Below, in pieces: positions 24,401-34,334 of a stretch of 64,000 nucleotides of DNA. Both the position numbers and the translations under genes were made by a program. Every line of letters starts with the position of its first letter. Position 1 is the first letter of the stretch. Under the pieces are notes generated by a model. It had not been told where the DNA came from. It saw only the letters and a program-made list of their open reading frames with translations, and ran no database searches. This DNA comes from Phaffia rhodozyma (Eukaryota; Basidiomycota; Tremellomycetes; Cystofilobasidiales; Mrakiaceae): the NCBI GenBank assembly GCA_014706385.1, contig JACGZH010000001.1, positions 1,364,001 to 1,428,000 of the forward strand, in the 5' to 3' direction.

Positions 24401-25073
24401 AGCGACATTTCTGGAAACCGTTGGTAAATAGTGGACGAGGACGAATCGTTGCGTGAGTAAGTCGTTGTGAATAAAGAAGAACATTAAAAACCAAAAAAAA
24501 AAAAAAAAAAAAACCCGAGAAAGGCATACCGGTAAGCAGCGAGTCCTTCCTTGGCGATCTTTCCCTTCCTCATCGACACGCAAAGCTCGAGGAATCTATA
24601 CAGTAGAAAACATCGGAAGACAATTAGATCCAAATTGATATCGTTGTTTGCTATGTTCTGCAAGGCCTGAGAACAAGGGATAAAGAGAAGGAAGACGAAC
24701 CGGATGATGACAGGCTCAAGGGCGGTGATGGGGGTCGACTTAAATCGCTTGGACACAAAGACCTCGGCGAGAGCATCGAGGGCCTCCTTTTCCTTGGGAG
24801 GAGAAAGTGAGAGAAGCTCTGTAGCACGGAATGTTTGGGAAAAAGATAGGGTTAAGTCAACTCAAAGAAGGGATGGGAAAGATCAATGAGGTGCAAAACA
24901 TAAACTTACCCTCGGCTCGCTGTAAGAGAAGGTATGGTGTTTTTTTTGTGGTTGATTCCAGTTTGACCGAACAGCGAAATGGACCATTGAGTACAACAGA
25001 AACATAGGAAGCACTACCAACATGCAAAAAATCATACCTTAAGAGACGTCTCTGGTTTAGCGTAGGGAGCCAT
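21401..25073 (-). CDS. TIF32: Translation initiation factor eIF3 subunit A
   Basis: Largest core scaffold subunit of eIF3, cytoplasmic, bridging the 40S subunit with other factors. The start at 25073 gives MAPYAKPETSLK (exon 25038-25073), then a 10-nt microexon 24910-24919, then EELLSLSPPKEKEALDALAE. The conserved block SKRFKSTPITALEPVIIR and then FLELCVSMRKGKIAKEGLAAYR (24600-24535) identify eIF3a. A PCI-region exon spans about 23405-24005 (SEPDILARFLEIRFQQLNSA). The long last coding exon ends at 21401 and contains the PCI winged-helix part followed by a very charged coiled coil (repeated ERKRRAEEEDKKRAADEAA-like sequence), then an Ala/Pro/Ser-rich tail ending RGVSKWANK. About 1,000 residues, usual for fungal eIF3a. 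The intron with a 21-nt A run (minus-strand T run) lies at 24493-24513. Confidence 0.95.
24493..24513 (-). repeat. 21-nt homopolymer in an eIF3a intron
   Basis: Twenty-one consecutive A residues on the plus strand read as a T run in the sense of the eIF3a transcript, downstream of GTATGCC (donor) and before the next acceptor. This mirrors the T30 run in KAR5. Confidence 0.85.
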
Positions 25074-25635
25074 GGGATGGAAAGGGGGGAGAGGCGGGGG
25101 GGAGGGTGTGTGTGTGTGGAAGAGAAAAAAAAGAGGAGACGCTTGGAAAATTCTTTGGACTCTTTTTTCTTCCCTCTGCCTAGCGAAATTTATATTAGGA
25201 AAAACTCGATCGAGGCATTAGAGAGAACACTGATTTATCTACTTCAAAAGCAACAACACTACGGACGACCCAGTGAACTTCTCAAGAACACTTTGATCAC
25301 TACAGTCATCATACATGCTGCATCACAATAACTTTGAATGATAGGTGTGTTGAATCATTATATTTTAGAGACCAAATGATGGGTCACCATTTGTGTGGTG
25401 GGATCCTCGTAGTACTTGTTTCCATTTAATGGGTTCAACTAATACATAATTTCTAATAGATAAATGGGAGATTTTGTAATGATTGTGAAGGATCCTGTAT
25501 AGCAAATGGCTACGAAATAAACAAACGGCCGTCGCTTCTCTCTCTGACAGCAACTCTCCATCTCCTTCACCTCTTCACCCTCACCATCACCTTCACCTTC
25601 GCCTTCGGTACTCTTCTCCTCGCTCCTCCACCAAA
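25074..25635. promoter_or_regulatory. Divergent promoter between eIF3a and CDC12
   Basis: About 560 bp shared upstream region of two genes. A G-rich stretch at 25078-25105 lies next to the eIF3a start. The middle is AT-rich, and CT-rich sequence at 25555-25630 leads into the septin ATG. No specific factor site is recognised. Confidence 0.5.
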
Positions 25636-27924
25636 ATGTCCACCACTGATGTATCTGCAAATGGAATCGGAATCGCAAAGTACTTAGCCTTCCGTCTTTT
25701 CATCTTCTCGTTTCTTTCCATCGGTCAGATACAAGGTACTCACGCTCTTGTCCGCTTTTTCAGCCTACCCAACCAGCGACACAAGATCGTAGCTAAACGA
25801 GGGGCTGTAAGTGCATTCAGTGGCTTCATCTATCTTGTTTTTCATACTGTTTCTTCCTGTTCTTCTCTTCCCTGTGTTACATCTACATGGGCCATTCTAT
25901 TGGTCCTCTCTTCAAGAGCTCCTCCAGGCACATATCTAAATCATTCGTTGCTGATCATTTGACTCGTCGTGTCTCTTTTTTGGTGCTTGCCGTCAATCTG
26001 CTCGTGCCTGAAATCCCATTGTTGATGCCCGACAATGGATCTCTATAGCACTTCACCGTTATGGTAGTTGGTACGTTTCTTTATTGTTCTATTCTACAGT
26101 GTACATCTGCTCCTTTTGACTGCTTGTTAGAGCTAGAGCCAAGTCAACCCACAGACTTGTCAGCGTCAAGTTCTCTCCTTAGCATATACTGACACCTTCC
26201 TCTACTTTGTGTCGCCCTGTGTACCTTTCTCTCTTCCCCTCCATTACCATCTCTTTACTTAATCAGGCGAATCCGGACTTGGAAAGACGACGCTTATCAA
26301 CACTCTGTTCTCTACCGAGCTCTCTCAGCCAAAGAACTATCGACAGCGATTCTCAAAGCAACTAGACAAGACGACCGAGGTAGATATCATCAAGGCTGAG
26401 GTCGGTCCCTTTCTCTAAACAGCTATAGGCCCATGTTGTTAAACGCTAGATGCAAGCGCATATACTTAATCAACATGAACTCTTCCTCTCCACAGCTAGA
26501 AGAAAAGGCATTTAAAGTCAAATTGACTGTGATTGACACGCCTGGATTTGGTGACTACGTCAACAACCGAGATAGGTAAATCACTTTCTCTTCCGAAGTT
26601 CTCTAGATGCTTCACAACAAAAAGGTTTTCTAACGGATAGCGAGAGCATTTACTAATCACTCTCGTTGATTTGTAACAGCTGGGGACCAATTGTGGAGTT
26701 TGTGGACGACCAACACGAGATGTTTATGCGTCAGGAGCAGCAGCCCCAGCGAGAGGAGAAGGCAGATCTTAGGGTTCATGCGTGTCTATACTTTGTGCGA
26801 CCGACTGGACACACGTACGTATTCTCCACGTCTGATGTCGTCCTGTTGGCAGACTTGAGAGCGCGCTGACAGGTTGTTGACCGAAATGGGTTGCTGTCTA
26901 CAAACGCTCTCTATCGCGACATTCCATGACCCCCAGATTGAAGCCGCTAGACATTGAGATTATGAAGCGCCTCGGTACTCGAGTTAATCTCATTCCCGTG
27001 GTGGCTAAAGCTGATACGTTGACGCCCGAAGATTTAGCTATCTTCAAACAACGAGTTGCGTTTGATATCTGCGCATATATCTCATAAGACATCGAGTCTC
27101 AAGCGCACTGAACGATTTTCGTTTGTTCCTGTACCTCCTTTTCTTCAACAGATCCAGGAAGTCATCGTTGCTCAGGGAATCAAGATCTACCAGCCTCCGA
27201 TTGAGGAGGATGACCCTGCATCGGCAGAGCATGCTCGTACGCTGACGGCCGCCATGCCGTTTTCAATCATCGGATCCACTCAAGATGTCACCACTCGAGA
27301 TGGACGGGTTGTCAAAGGTCGAGAATATCTATGGGGTGTTGCTGAGGGTTCGTCCACGGCGTATCATTTTCTCTTATATCGTCAAACAGTTTTGACATCT
27401 TTTCCAATTTCACTCTTTCCTCCTGTGCCTCCTCAGTGGACAACGAGGACCACTGCGACTTCCGGAAGCTTCGATCCCTTCTCATTCGAACCCACATGCT
27501 CGATCTCATCTCAACGACCGAGGACGCCCACTACGAAAACTACCGACAGTCTCAGATGGAGACCCGGAAGTTTGGAGAAGCCAAGGTTAAGAAGCTTGAC
27601 AACCCGAAGTTTAAAGAAGAAGAGGAGATGCTCAGAAAGCGGTTCACCGAACAAGTCAAGCTAGAGGAGAGTCGATTCAGACAATGGGAGCAGCATGTAC
27701 GTCTCTTGCTTCATTTGAGAGCCAAGAACAGGTGGAAACCCAAAAGAGCGGCCGGAAGACTGATCGAAAATATGATGAAAATTGGGATGTTTAAACAGTT
27801 GATTGCCGAAAGAGATCGACTGAACAAAGATCTTGAGACAGCTCACGGATCGATCAAGGCGCTCGAGGCAGAGCTTGACCAACTCGCCGCGTATCAGCGA
27901 TCAGGAAGTCAGAACCGACGCTGA
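25636..27924 (+). CDS. CDC12: Septin, CDC12/Spn4/AspC group
   Basis: GTP-binding septin that forms filaments at the bud neck/septum. Start at 25636 ([14 protein letters not shown]), spliced to [15 protein letters not shown], then a 22-nt microexon at 26049-26070 (HFTVMVV), then the P-loop [15 protein letters not shown] from 26267. Further exons give [29 protein letters not shown] (switch II region DTPG), [31 protein letters not shown] (the AKAD guanine-specificity motif), [25 protein letters not shown] and the septin unique element [19 protein letters not shown]. The C-terminus is a coiled coil ([19 protein letters not shown], then [19 protein letters not shown]), typical of the CDC12/CDC3 class. 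The wording [15 protein letters not shown] fits Cdc12/Spn4 best among paralogues. Confidence 0.94.
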
Positions 27925-28405
27925 ACCTTGAGATTCCATCTTCTTTGTTTCCATGTCTTCGCTCACTGCTTTATACCATCTCTTTGTTATCCTCTCACGC
28001 CTAGGCTCATCTCAATCTTCTTATCTTTGAGAATCCTCGCTTGTGACCATACCTTTTTTACCGCTCTTCCTTCTTACCTCTCCATCTTTTTGAATCACGA
28101 GACCATGATACCCAATCTTTAAAACTCCTCCTCTAGCCTTTTCTGGACCTTCCATCTCTTTTCTCTTCATGCTCTAAATCATTCTAGTTCAAGATGAGGA
28201 GAAGGAAAAACGAAACAGAGAAAGAGATGCCCTTGATTTGCAAGAAAAGAGAATCATCAGATCTGGGTGAAACTAAACCACTACCTATCTATCTCCTTTC
28301 TTCAGCCCAACATTTCCTTTCGGATTTGATAGACTATCTCGAGGGATCCTTTTCTTCCTTCCGGAGTATTTTGTTATTTTCTCTCGTTTCCCATCCGCTA
28401 GAGTT
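27925..28405. other. Convergent intergenic of CDC12 and OST3/6
   Basis: About 480 bp, CT-rich in the first half (3' flank of CDC12). No conserved open frame or RNA gene seen. Confidence 0.5.
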
Positions 28406-29887
28406 TCAAAACAAGAGGCGGAAAGGATACCCCCCGTTCTTGAGTCTAAAGATACTCATCAACAAGCTGAACAATACGATGAGGACGCCCGACCAAAGGA
28501 AGACGCCGATCCTCTGTCTGCCTGGATCCCTCGTTGATGGTACTAGGTTGGAGAGCGCTACGATGGCAAAAGCGAGACCAGCGTACATGGCGCCTACGAC
28601 TTGAGTCTCCGCTCCTACCTGCTGCTGGAACCCACCGATGATCCACTGAGATCTGCCTTGCCTGTCCACTTGAGCATATGGCGCATCTCGGATTCGGTTC
28701 CACATGTATCCAGAGTTAAAGACGATAACGAGCAACAGGGTGACTGCCGTCCAGAGGTGTTTGGAAGTGATGATGGGAAGAAAGAGTGATCGGTATTGGT
28801 AAAGACTTCGGAATGAGGCAATTACTCTTTTTTGAGATGAAGGAAAGGAACCCAAGACATGACAGGACGGCCGGTAAGAATCACGGATAATCAAGCCTGA
28901 TGATTGAAAAAGAGAAGGATCTTACGCGATGGGCGTGGAGATGATAAGTGCCCAAGGTTTAGGTTTATAGATCTCGAATTCAGCTGGGATGTTCGCCTGA
29001 TGGAATTTCAGCAAGTTCTCCGGCCCAAACCCGCTGAGCAGGGGAATTCGTGATCATAATGAAGAGAAAAGTCTCGATCAGCCAAGATCAAAAGACGAGT
29101 GACCAAACATGAGCAGAAAGCAGCCTGGATTGCTGAGATGCTCTGAAAACTTACTTGCGGCCGAGATCGTACATCAGAGGACCCGTCTTTCCATCTTCAG
29201 GAGCTCGATCGCCTTCAGTCGGTTTGAAGTAGAACACCGTGGGCGCCGAAGTCAAACCAAACTAAGTTTTGACAGAGGGATGATCAAAATCAGTGTCAAA
29301 TGGTGACAAAACGAGATCTCGAAGGCACGTACCTTCTTGTAAACCTCTTGACCCTGTTGGAAATCTAGCGAAGCAAAGATATGCTTGGACCTAACATCTT
29401 TCGGCAGTCGACCCCAAGAAGAGGCAACGGCTCTGTAAGATGGGTCGAATTCTCTTTAAAACATCAAAGGGCCGAAGGTTTAGTCAAGATCAGAATAACC
29501 CAAGGGCAATCAGAGAGTGAAGAAGGACTGGTCTCACTTGCAGGGAGCACACTTTGATGATGGAGAACAGGGAGGATAGCAAATACGAACACAACCAGAT
29601 ATAAGAATAAGCCTTTTCCTCTTTGCAGTAAGAATACAACTTCGGATACCAAGAAGAAAAGAAAATACCTTGAAGCCAGAATCAAGAGCGGTAAGTAAGA
29701 CAGTGACAGAGTAATCCCTGTCCTTATTGTTCGTTAGATCCTCAAATGAAGCTGTATCGAGCTGAGCAACGTGGTCCGGAGATGAGGCTGCCTTGTGAGC
29801 CCATCGCTGAGCTTTGATGGAAAGAGCAGCGGAGAGTGTGGGTCTTAAAAGGAGAGCCGCCGGAAGGAGAAGCGAAGATAGCTTCAT
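28406..29887 (-). CDS. OST3: Oligosaccharyltransferase subunit OST3/OST6 family
   Basis: ER membrane thiol-oxidoreductase subunit of the N-glycosylation complex; its thioredoxin-like domain tethers substrate cysteines. The start at 29887 opens with a signal peptide (MKLSSLLLPAALLLRPTLSA). The lumenal domain follows: WAHKAASSPDHVAQLD, SFEDLTNNKDRDYSVTVLLT, then the redox motif CAPC encoded by a 14-nt microexon (29538-29551), then EFDPSYRAVASSWGRLPKD, FASLDFQQGQEVYKKFGL, SAPTVFYFKP and FGPENLLKFH. The membrane part has about four hydrophobic segments: one leading into the last intron, LWTAVTLLLVIVFNSGYMW, GAMYAGLAFAIVALSNLV and GVFLWSGVLIVLFSLLMSIF. A GGFQQQVGAETQVVG lumenal loop is typical. 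OST3 versus OST6 cannot be separated with certainty, and many basidiomycetes have one gene. Confidence 0.93.
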
Positions 29888-30191
29888 GGTGATGGAATCA
29901 ACTTATAAGACAGTCCAAGAGAGAAGAAGAAAGTGGGATGAAAGATGAGAGGAAGGAGTGAAGGATCTTAGAAAAGTGAGATGGTCTGTCGTCTCGCATT
30001 TCACTGCGGCGGTTTTCCTCACCTCCTCGCCTTTCTTGCCTTCTACCCTTTCTTGCGCTACGTGATCGTCATCACTTGTGTCAATCCTTATTGAAGGCTA
30101 GTCAATTGAGCAGGAGATCCTGCTTTGCGATCAAAACAGAAAGGGAAGAAGGGAAGAAAGGAAAAGCATCAAAGAATGGCAGTACACAAGC
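29888..30191. other. OST3/6 promoter and spacer to U6
   Basis: Holds the minus-strand upstream region of OST3/6, with GA-rich sequence on the plus strand at 29910-29965 and 30140-30170. No gene is visible before the hairpin at 30192. Confidence 0.45.
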
Positions 30192-30215
30192 ATCCTCATA
30201 GGCACATATGAGGAT
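30192..30215. repeat. 9-bp perfect inverted repeat just beyond the U6 terminator
   Basis: Arms ATCCTCATA (30192-30200) and TATGAGGAT (30207-30215) are separated by 6 nt. In the direction of U6 transcription it starts about 9 nt after the T7 terminator. It could act as a back-up terminator or be fortuitous. Confidence 0.6.
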
Positions 30216-30224
30216 ATGTGAGTT

Positions 30225-30231
30225 AAAAAAA
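30225..30231 (-). terminator. RNA polymerase III T7 terminator of U6
   Basis: Seven T residues on the minus strand directly after the U6 3' hairpin, the canonical pol III stop signal. Confidence 0.85.
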
Positions 30232-30344
30232 TAATTTGACCCGAAGGTCTCCACTCTGATCGAATCGTGTCATCCTTATGCAGGGGCAATGCTAATCTTC
30301 TCTGTATTGTATTCGATATTATTGATGTCCTGGTTGCCCAGGAC
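30225..30344 (-). ncRNA. SNR6: U6 spliceosomal snRNA
   Basis: Catalytic RNA of the spliceosome. On the minus strand the invariant core ACAGAGAAGATTAGCAT is followed directly by TGCCCCTGCATAAGGATGAC, covering the ACAGAG box, the AGC triad and the internal stem-loop, with no intron in the core. The 5' end is a perfect 7-bp hairpin with a GCAA tetraloop (GTCCTGG/CCAGGAC, plus-strand 30327-30344), followed by 19 nt before ATACAGAGA, the same spacing as in human U6. The 3' part contains GACC-TTCG-GGTC, a stable UUCG hairpin, then AAATTA and T7 (30225-30231), the pol III terminator and source of the U-tail. Length is about 113-120 nt against 107 in human. Functional snRNA gene with high confidence. 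Confidence 0.95.
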
Positions 30345-30690
30345 GAAAGGAAGCTAAAGACTGCAGAGTGTGGAGGTGCAACTTTCGCATAACGTCCATG
30401 GCGCGTCTTCGATCAATCGACGCGTCTCTTCTCCTTCTCTACCCTCTGTTCGGTTTCTCAACGCTCGTATCAAAGATTTCTTAGAATATCGTTCTCCTCT
30501 GTTGTGTCCACTTTCTCTCTGAATACCATTTATATCTTCTCATTAGTCTATTTTACGTCTTTTTAGAGTTCGGAGCGCTGCCACGACAGATTTTCTTTCG
30601 GAAAAGAAGCTATCGAAATGTCGTTGATAAGTCAGTCTCGCAAAGGCATACAATACTCCGGAGCAAGTAAAGACATGGAGGAAACACCAC
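30345..30690. promoter_or_regulatory. U6 upstream region and RFT1 3' flank
   Basis: About 345 bp on the 5' side of U6 (higher coordinates, transcribed leftward). A pol III promoter is expected here, but I could not define a TATA or B box with confidence. No protein gene is visible. Confidence 0.4.
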
Positions 30691-32658
30691 TCACCAAGCG
30701 ACTACGCAGCTTCCTCCTGCAGCCAAACCGACGAGCACATGTCCACACGTGCTCCTGAGATCTAGCTTAGACCGCTGCACTTGCCCAGCGATCAGTAGCC
30801 GCTCACTCAACCGGACGGCTAGCCCGGTGGTGATAGCCACCAGTATGACCTTCACCCCCGGCATCAAGCCACTTGGACTGAGCGTGTCCGTCTTGCCTTC
30901 GCCTCGCAACCGGAACCACCGAGTAGCATGGTCGAGCGCAAACACGATACGACACATCATGTTCACCACGTTTCCCCACAAAAGCCCCTCCTCCGGTCGA
31001 CCTCCTCCCAGCCGAACATATGCACCCACAAACATCAAAAAGACTATCGAAAACGCAAACATCGATCGACTCTGTCTTCCAAGCTCTCTTGCATTCGCCG
31101 TAGCTGCAAAGAACGCCTCTAGCACCCCATTTGCGCTCATTAGAGGTAGGTAGATTGTGTAAATCGCGAGCAACCGGCCAGGTGTCCGCGCTCGCTCCCC
31201 AGACCACTTTGCAGACGGTAGTAGTATCGAGAGCACCGTTGGGATGAATGGTGGACCGAGTGCAGGCAATAGCACCGCCAGATGAGCTGACAGTCGGAGC
31301 AGCGTCCCTAGCATTGTCAGTGCGATCTCCACATCCGAATCAGACACCGAGACAGAGGTCGAAGTTGACTCTGAGGGTTTGCCCCGCTCGTTTCTAGCAG
31401 ATAGTGACCGAGCAAAGTATAGCCGAGCTGTCTCTTCTACTGGCTGAAAAACTATCCGCGCTACCAGAGAGCCTGTTCCGGATGATATGGATATTCCGTT
31501 ATCAGAAGGGTTGAAGAGAGACAATCATTAGCAAGCATTATGTGTGAACGATGTCTACCAAGCTCATATATTCTCACCTACCGTAGTTCGTCGCGATTGC
31601 GTATGCTCCCTGGTCCTCAAGAGGACTGATCCGAGAGACAACCATCCGATCACCTTCTGTGAGGAAATGCTTCACCACGGACTGCAAGGTCATCGCCTTT
31701 GCTAATGCGAATGATGACTGGTCAAAGTAGCTATCAAAGTGTCAACCCCATAGGTAAGTATACGAGAATAGTACCCATGATAGTGATCAAAGTCTAGAGC
31801 TTTGTTTCGCTCATCAGTTCTTCGCACTCACACATAGGTTCCCAAGAGACTACCCGACACTTTCTTGGGAATCCACATCCTCGCTGCTCTTCTCAGACCG
31901 AAATGATGGACAAACACTCCAAGTATAAATCCTCCGTATGCGAGCTGACCCAGTCCAAATGCTAGAAGCGCATGTCGCTCTCCTAAGAACCAGACCGACC
32001 CAAACGTCACCACTGCCTTTGCTACTACTGCCGAGCCTTCCGCCCGAACACGGACGCCAAGTATAAGGTCCGTCTGAAGTTGTACGTAGTATGGCTCAGA
32101 CAGAAGCTCGATCAGATACCCAGCAACATGTAGCAGAAGAGACGGTAAGAAGAACGGCTGGCTCGTCGTCAGGCGCGAAGATGAATAGATGTATGTAGGT
32201 ACAATCGTACATCCGAGTAAAATAAAAAGCCCAAGCGGGATGAGCGAAAGGTTTAGGCTAAGCTGCCTAGCGTTCACCGACAGATCTGTCGTCTGCTTAT
32301 CTTTATCAATCGCGTCCTTCTCCTTGATTTTGCTCCCAGCTTCGTTCTCGCTCTTAACAGACGCGTTCCCAGACCGAAGTAACGCTCCCCTCACTCCTTC
32401 TCTGCTCAAAAACAGCAATGTCGAACCAACAAGGTCGAACTGAATGGCAGCTGTTCCGAAAACCTCTGGCGAAGCAAACCGAAGGAGGGCATTATTGAGG
32501 GTAAATGTGATGAGTCTAGAGAGCAATTGAAGGAGAACGAGCGACTTGGCGGATGTGAGAGAGGCGCTCAGTAGAGGCTCTCTTGAGGCAGATGGGTCGT
32601 GAATAGTTGAGTCTGCTCGCTTGTCATCGACAGAGACAGAGGTATCCTTTTGCGACAT
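30691..32658 (-). CDS. RFT1: RFT1, Man5GlcNAc2-PP-dolichol translocation protein
   Basis: Multi-pass ER membrane protein of the MOP/MATE-like flippase superfamily, required for the lipid-linked oligosaccharide pathway of N-glycosylation. Three exons: 32658 to about 31844, about 31732-31583, and about 31512-30691. The N-terminus (after a hydrophilic MSQKDTSVSVDDKRADS) has the family block LLQLLSRLITFTLNNALLRF and FGTAAIQFDLVGSTLLFLSREGVRGALLR. The middle exon carries the diagnostic TLQSVVKHFLTEGDRMVVSR and EDQGAYAIATNYG. The last exon has VFQPVEETARLYFARSLS and many hydrophobic helices ending GLAAGGSCVVAW. About 590 residues, usual for fungi. It lies near OST3/6, another N-glycosylation gene. 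Confidence 0.94.
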
Positions 32659-33069
32659 GAGAGCTGGCAGACCAAAGAAGAGATCTATCGCCTAGGAGTG
32701 AACAACGATGTAATCTGGTGAGAGCGTCAATAGTTGTGATGATGTTGGTGGTGCTGATGATGAACAGCTGAAGAGATGATGCGAGCGGACCCTTTGACGA
32801 TGAATGTTTCTTCATCACTACCATCTCGATCATTGGCCGTCAAAGTGTCCGACCAGAGGCTTCACATAGCTCAACGATATTCTCTCTATCTATAGAACGT
32901 TTCATTCTTCTCTGCTTGTTTTGGTTGAGCACAAGCTGTGTCTGCTGATCCTCAAAGCCCTTGTGTAGGGAGTGTTGATATACATCAGGTGAGGATATAT
33001 GTTTCCGTCAGTCCTATATCCCTTGGCGAACTGTACGAAGGTGCTGACAATCTTTGTTCTAGCGTCCCG
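32659..33069. promoter_or_regulatory. Divergent promoter between RFT1 and the DUF1746-like gene
   Basis: About 410 bp. An open frame runs upstream of the plus-strand ATG from 32938 in the same frame, so the start at 33070 could be extended upstream to 32938. No clear regulatory site. Confidence 0.4.
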
Positions 33070-34334
33070 ATGGTCTCGCCGATGCTTGAACAGAAACGAA
33101 CTGATCTTGTAGAACAGGTAGGCACTAGTTTGTCTCATCGTCGCTAATCCCACATCGTTAATAGCTCAGCTTAATGATAGATCAATCAAAACTCTTTTAC
33201 CTCACCTAGCTGGATAGATTGGTGATCGCTCTGTCGGTCTACTCCTACTTCTGTGATCCAAGCTTCTTTGTTCTTCTCGTCAGAGTGGTCGTTCAAATTC
33301 GTTTGTTCCTCTCTCTCGTATCGTTTTCAATCCCTTTAAATCTGGGCTGATTCTGATTGATTGCGCTTCTGTGATGACGAACTCCCGGCCGCATCATCGT
33401 TTATAGAGCTCACGAACCCAGTATTGACGACGCCTACCCGCTCACTACCTAACTTGACAAATTATCTCATCCTTTTGAACATTGGCATATATCTCCGTCA
33501 TTTTCTGTACGGGCCCTCAGCTACCTTTGGTTCACGGCCTAGAGGGCTCTTTCTCAACTTTATCGGGCAGAGTGAGTGTTCCTCTGCTGATAGTCGTATT
33601 CGTGTTCTGGTTCGGCATTTCAAGACAAGAAGGCATGGCTGATGTGTATGCCAACAACAGCCACACCTACTACACTTACTCAGGTTCTCTTGCAATCGAC
33701 TTTCATCTTTGTGCTGCAGCTCGTATGCCTTCTCGTAGCATACGAGACTGGTCACAATCCTCCTCCAACCATGGCCACTCCTCCATCCACTCCTCCCCCT
33801 CTGCCTGCTTCAACATTGGCATCGATCACAACCCGGTCAATAGATTCTCCGAGCTCAAATACAAGTACATTGTTGGACGACCTAGAAGCAGGTGGTTCGT
33901 TCGAATCTACGTCCGATGCCTTGTCTTCATTAGAGTATATCGACTTTCTGTCCCCTTCGTCACCCTCATCTTCTTATGAGCATCATCGATCTCCAATATC
34001 ATCGTCTTCTCACTCAAAAGCACACGCTCCTGTTTTCACCACGGGAGCCGCCTCCTCTTTCTCTTTTGCATCATCTTCTGCTGTTCCGAGCGTGTACCTT
34101 ACCCCGGAGCCTCCAGAAGAAGATATCGACCAACCCATTCTCGAGCTTGAGCTCTTCTCTTTGACCTCTCGACTGACAGGATTCGGACCTTATGCGCGCA
34201 AGGGCAATCCAGCATCTCAAAATGAGCGCGATCAAAGAATGATTCGAAGGCGTAGAGAGAAGGAGAGCGAACGTGTAGGGAGAAAACGGCGGTGGCGGTG
34301 GAGGTGGACCCACGCGAGAGACAGGGGCGGGTAG
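33070..34334 (+). CDS. DUF1746-like membrane protein (possibly Dsc4-like)
   Basis: Four exons fit with consistent phases: 33070-33117, 33210-33317, 33409-33571 and 33661-34334, giving about 330 residues. The first half is a compact membrane domain: LDRLVIALSVYSYFCDPSFF, LLVRVVVQIRLFLSL, LTNYLILLNIGIYLRHFLYG, then RPRGLFLNFIGQ and LLQSTFIFVLQLVCLLVAYE. This arrangement, ending in a FIGQ-like turn followed by a final helix, resembles the fungal DUF1746 domain, which as I recall occurs in S. pombe Dsc4, a subunit of the Golgi Dsc E3 ligase. The second half is Ser/Pro-rich and ends in a strongly basic tail (RRRREKESERVGRKRRWRW). The resemblance is from memory, so the Dsc link is tentative. Confidence 0.6.
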
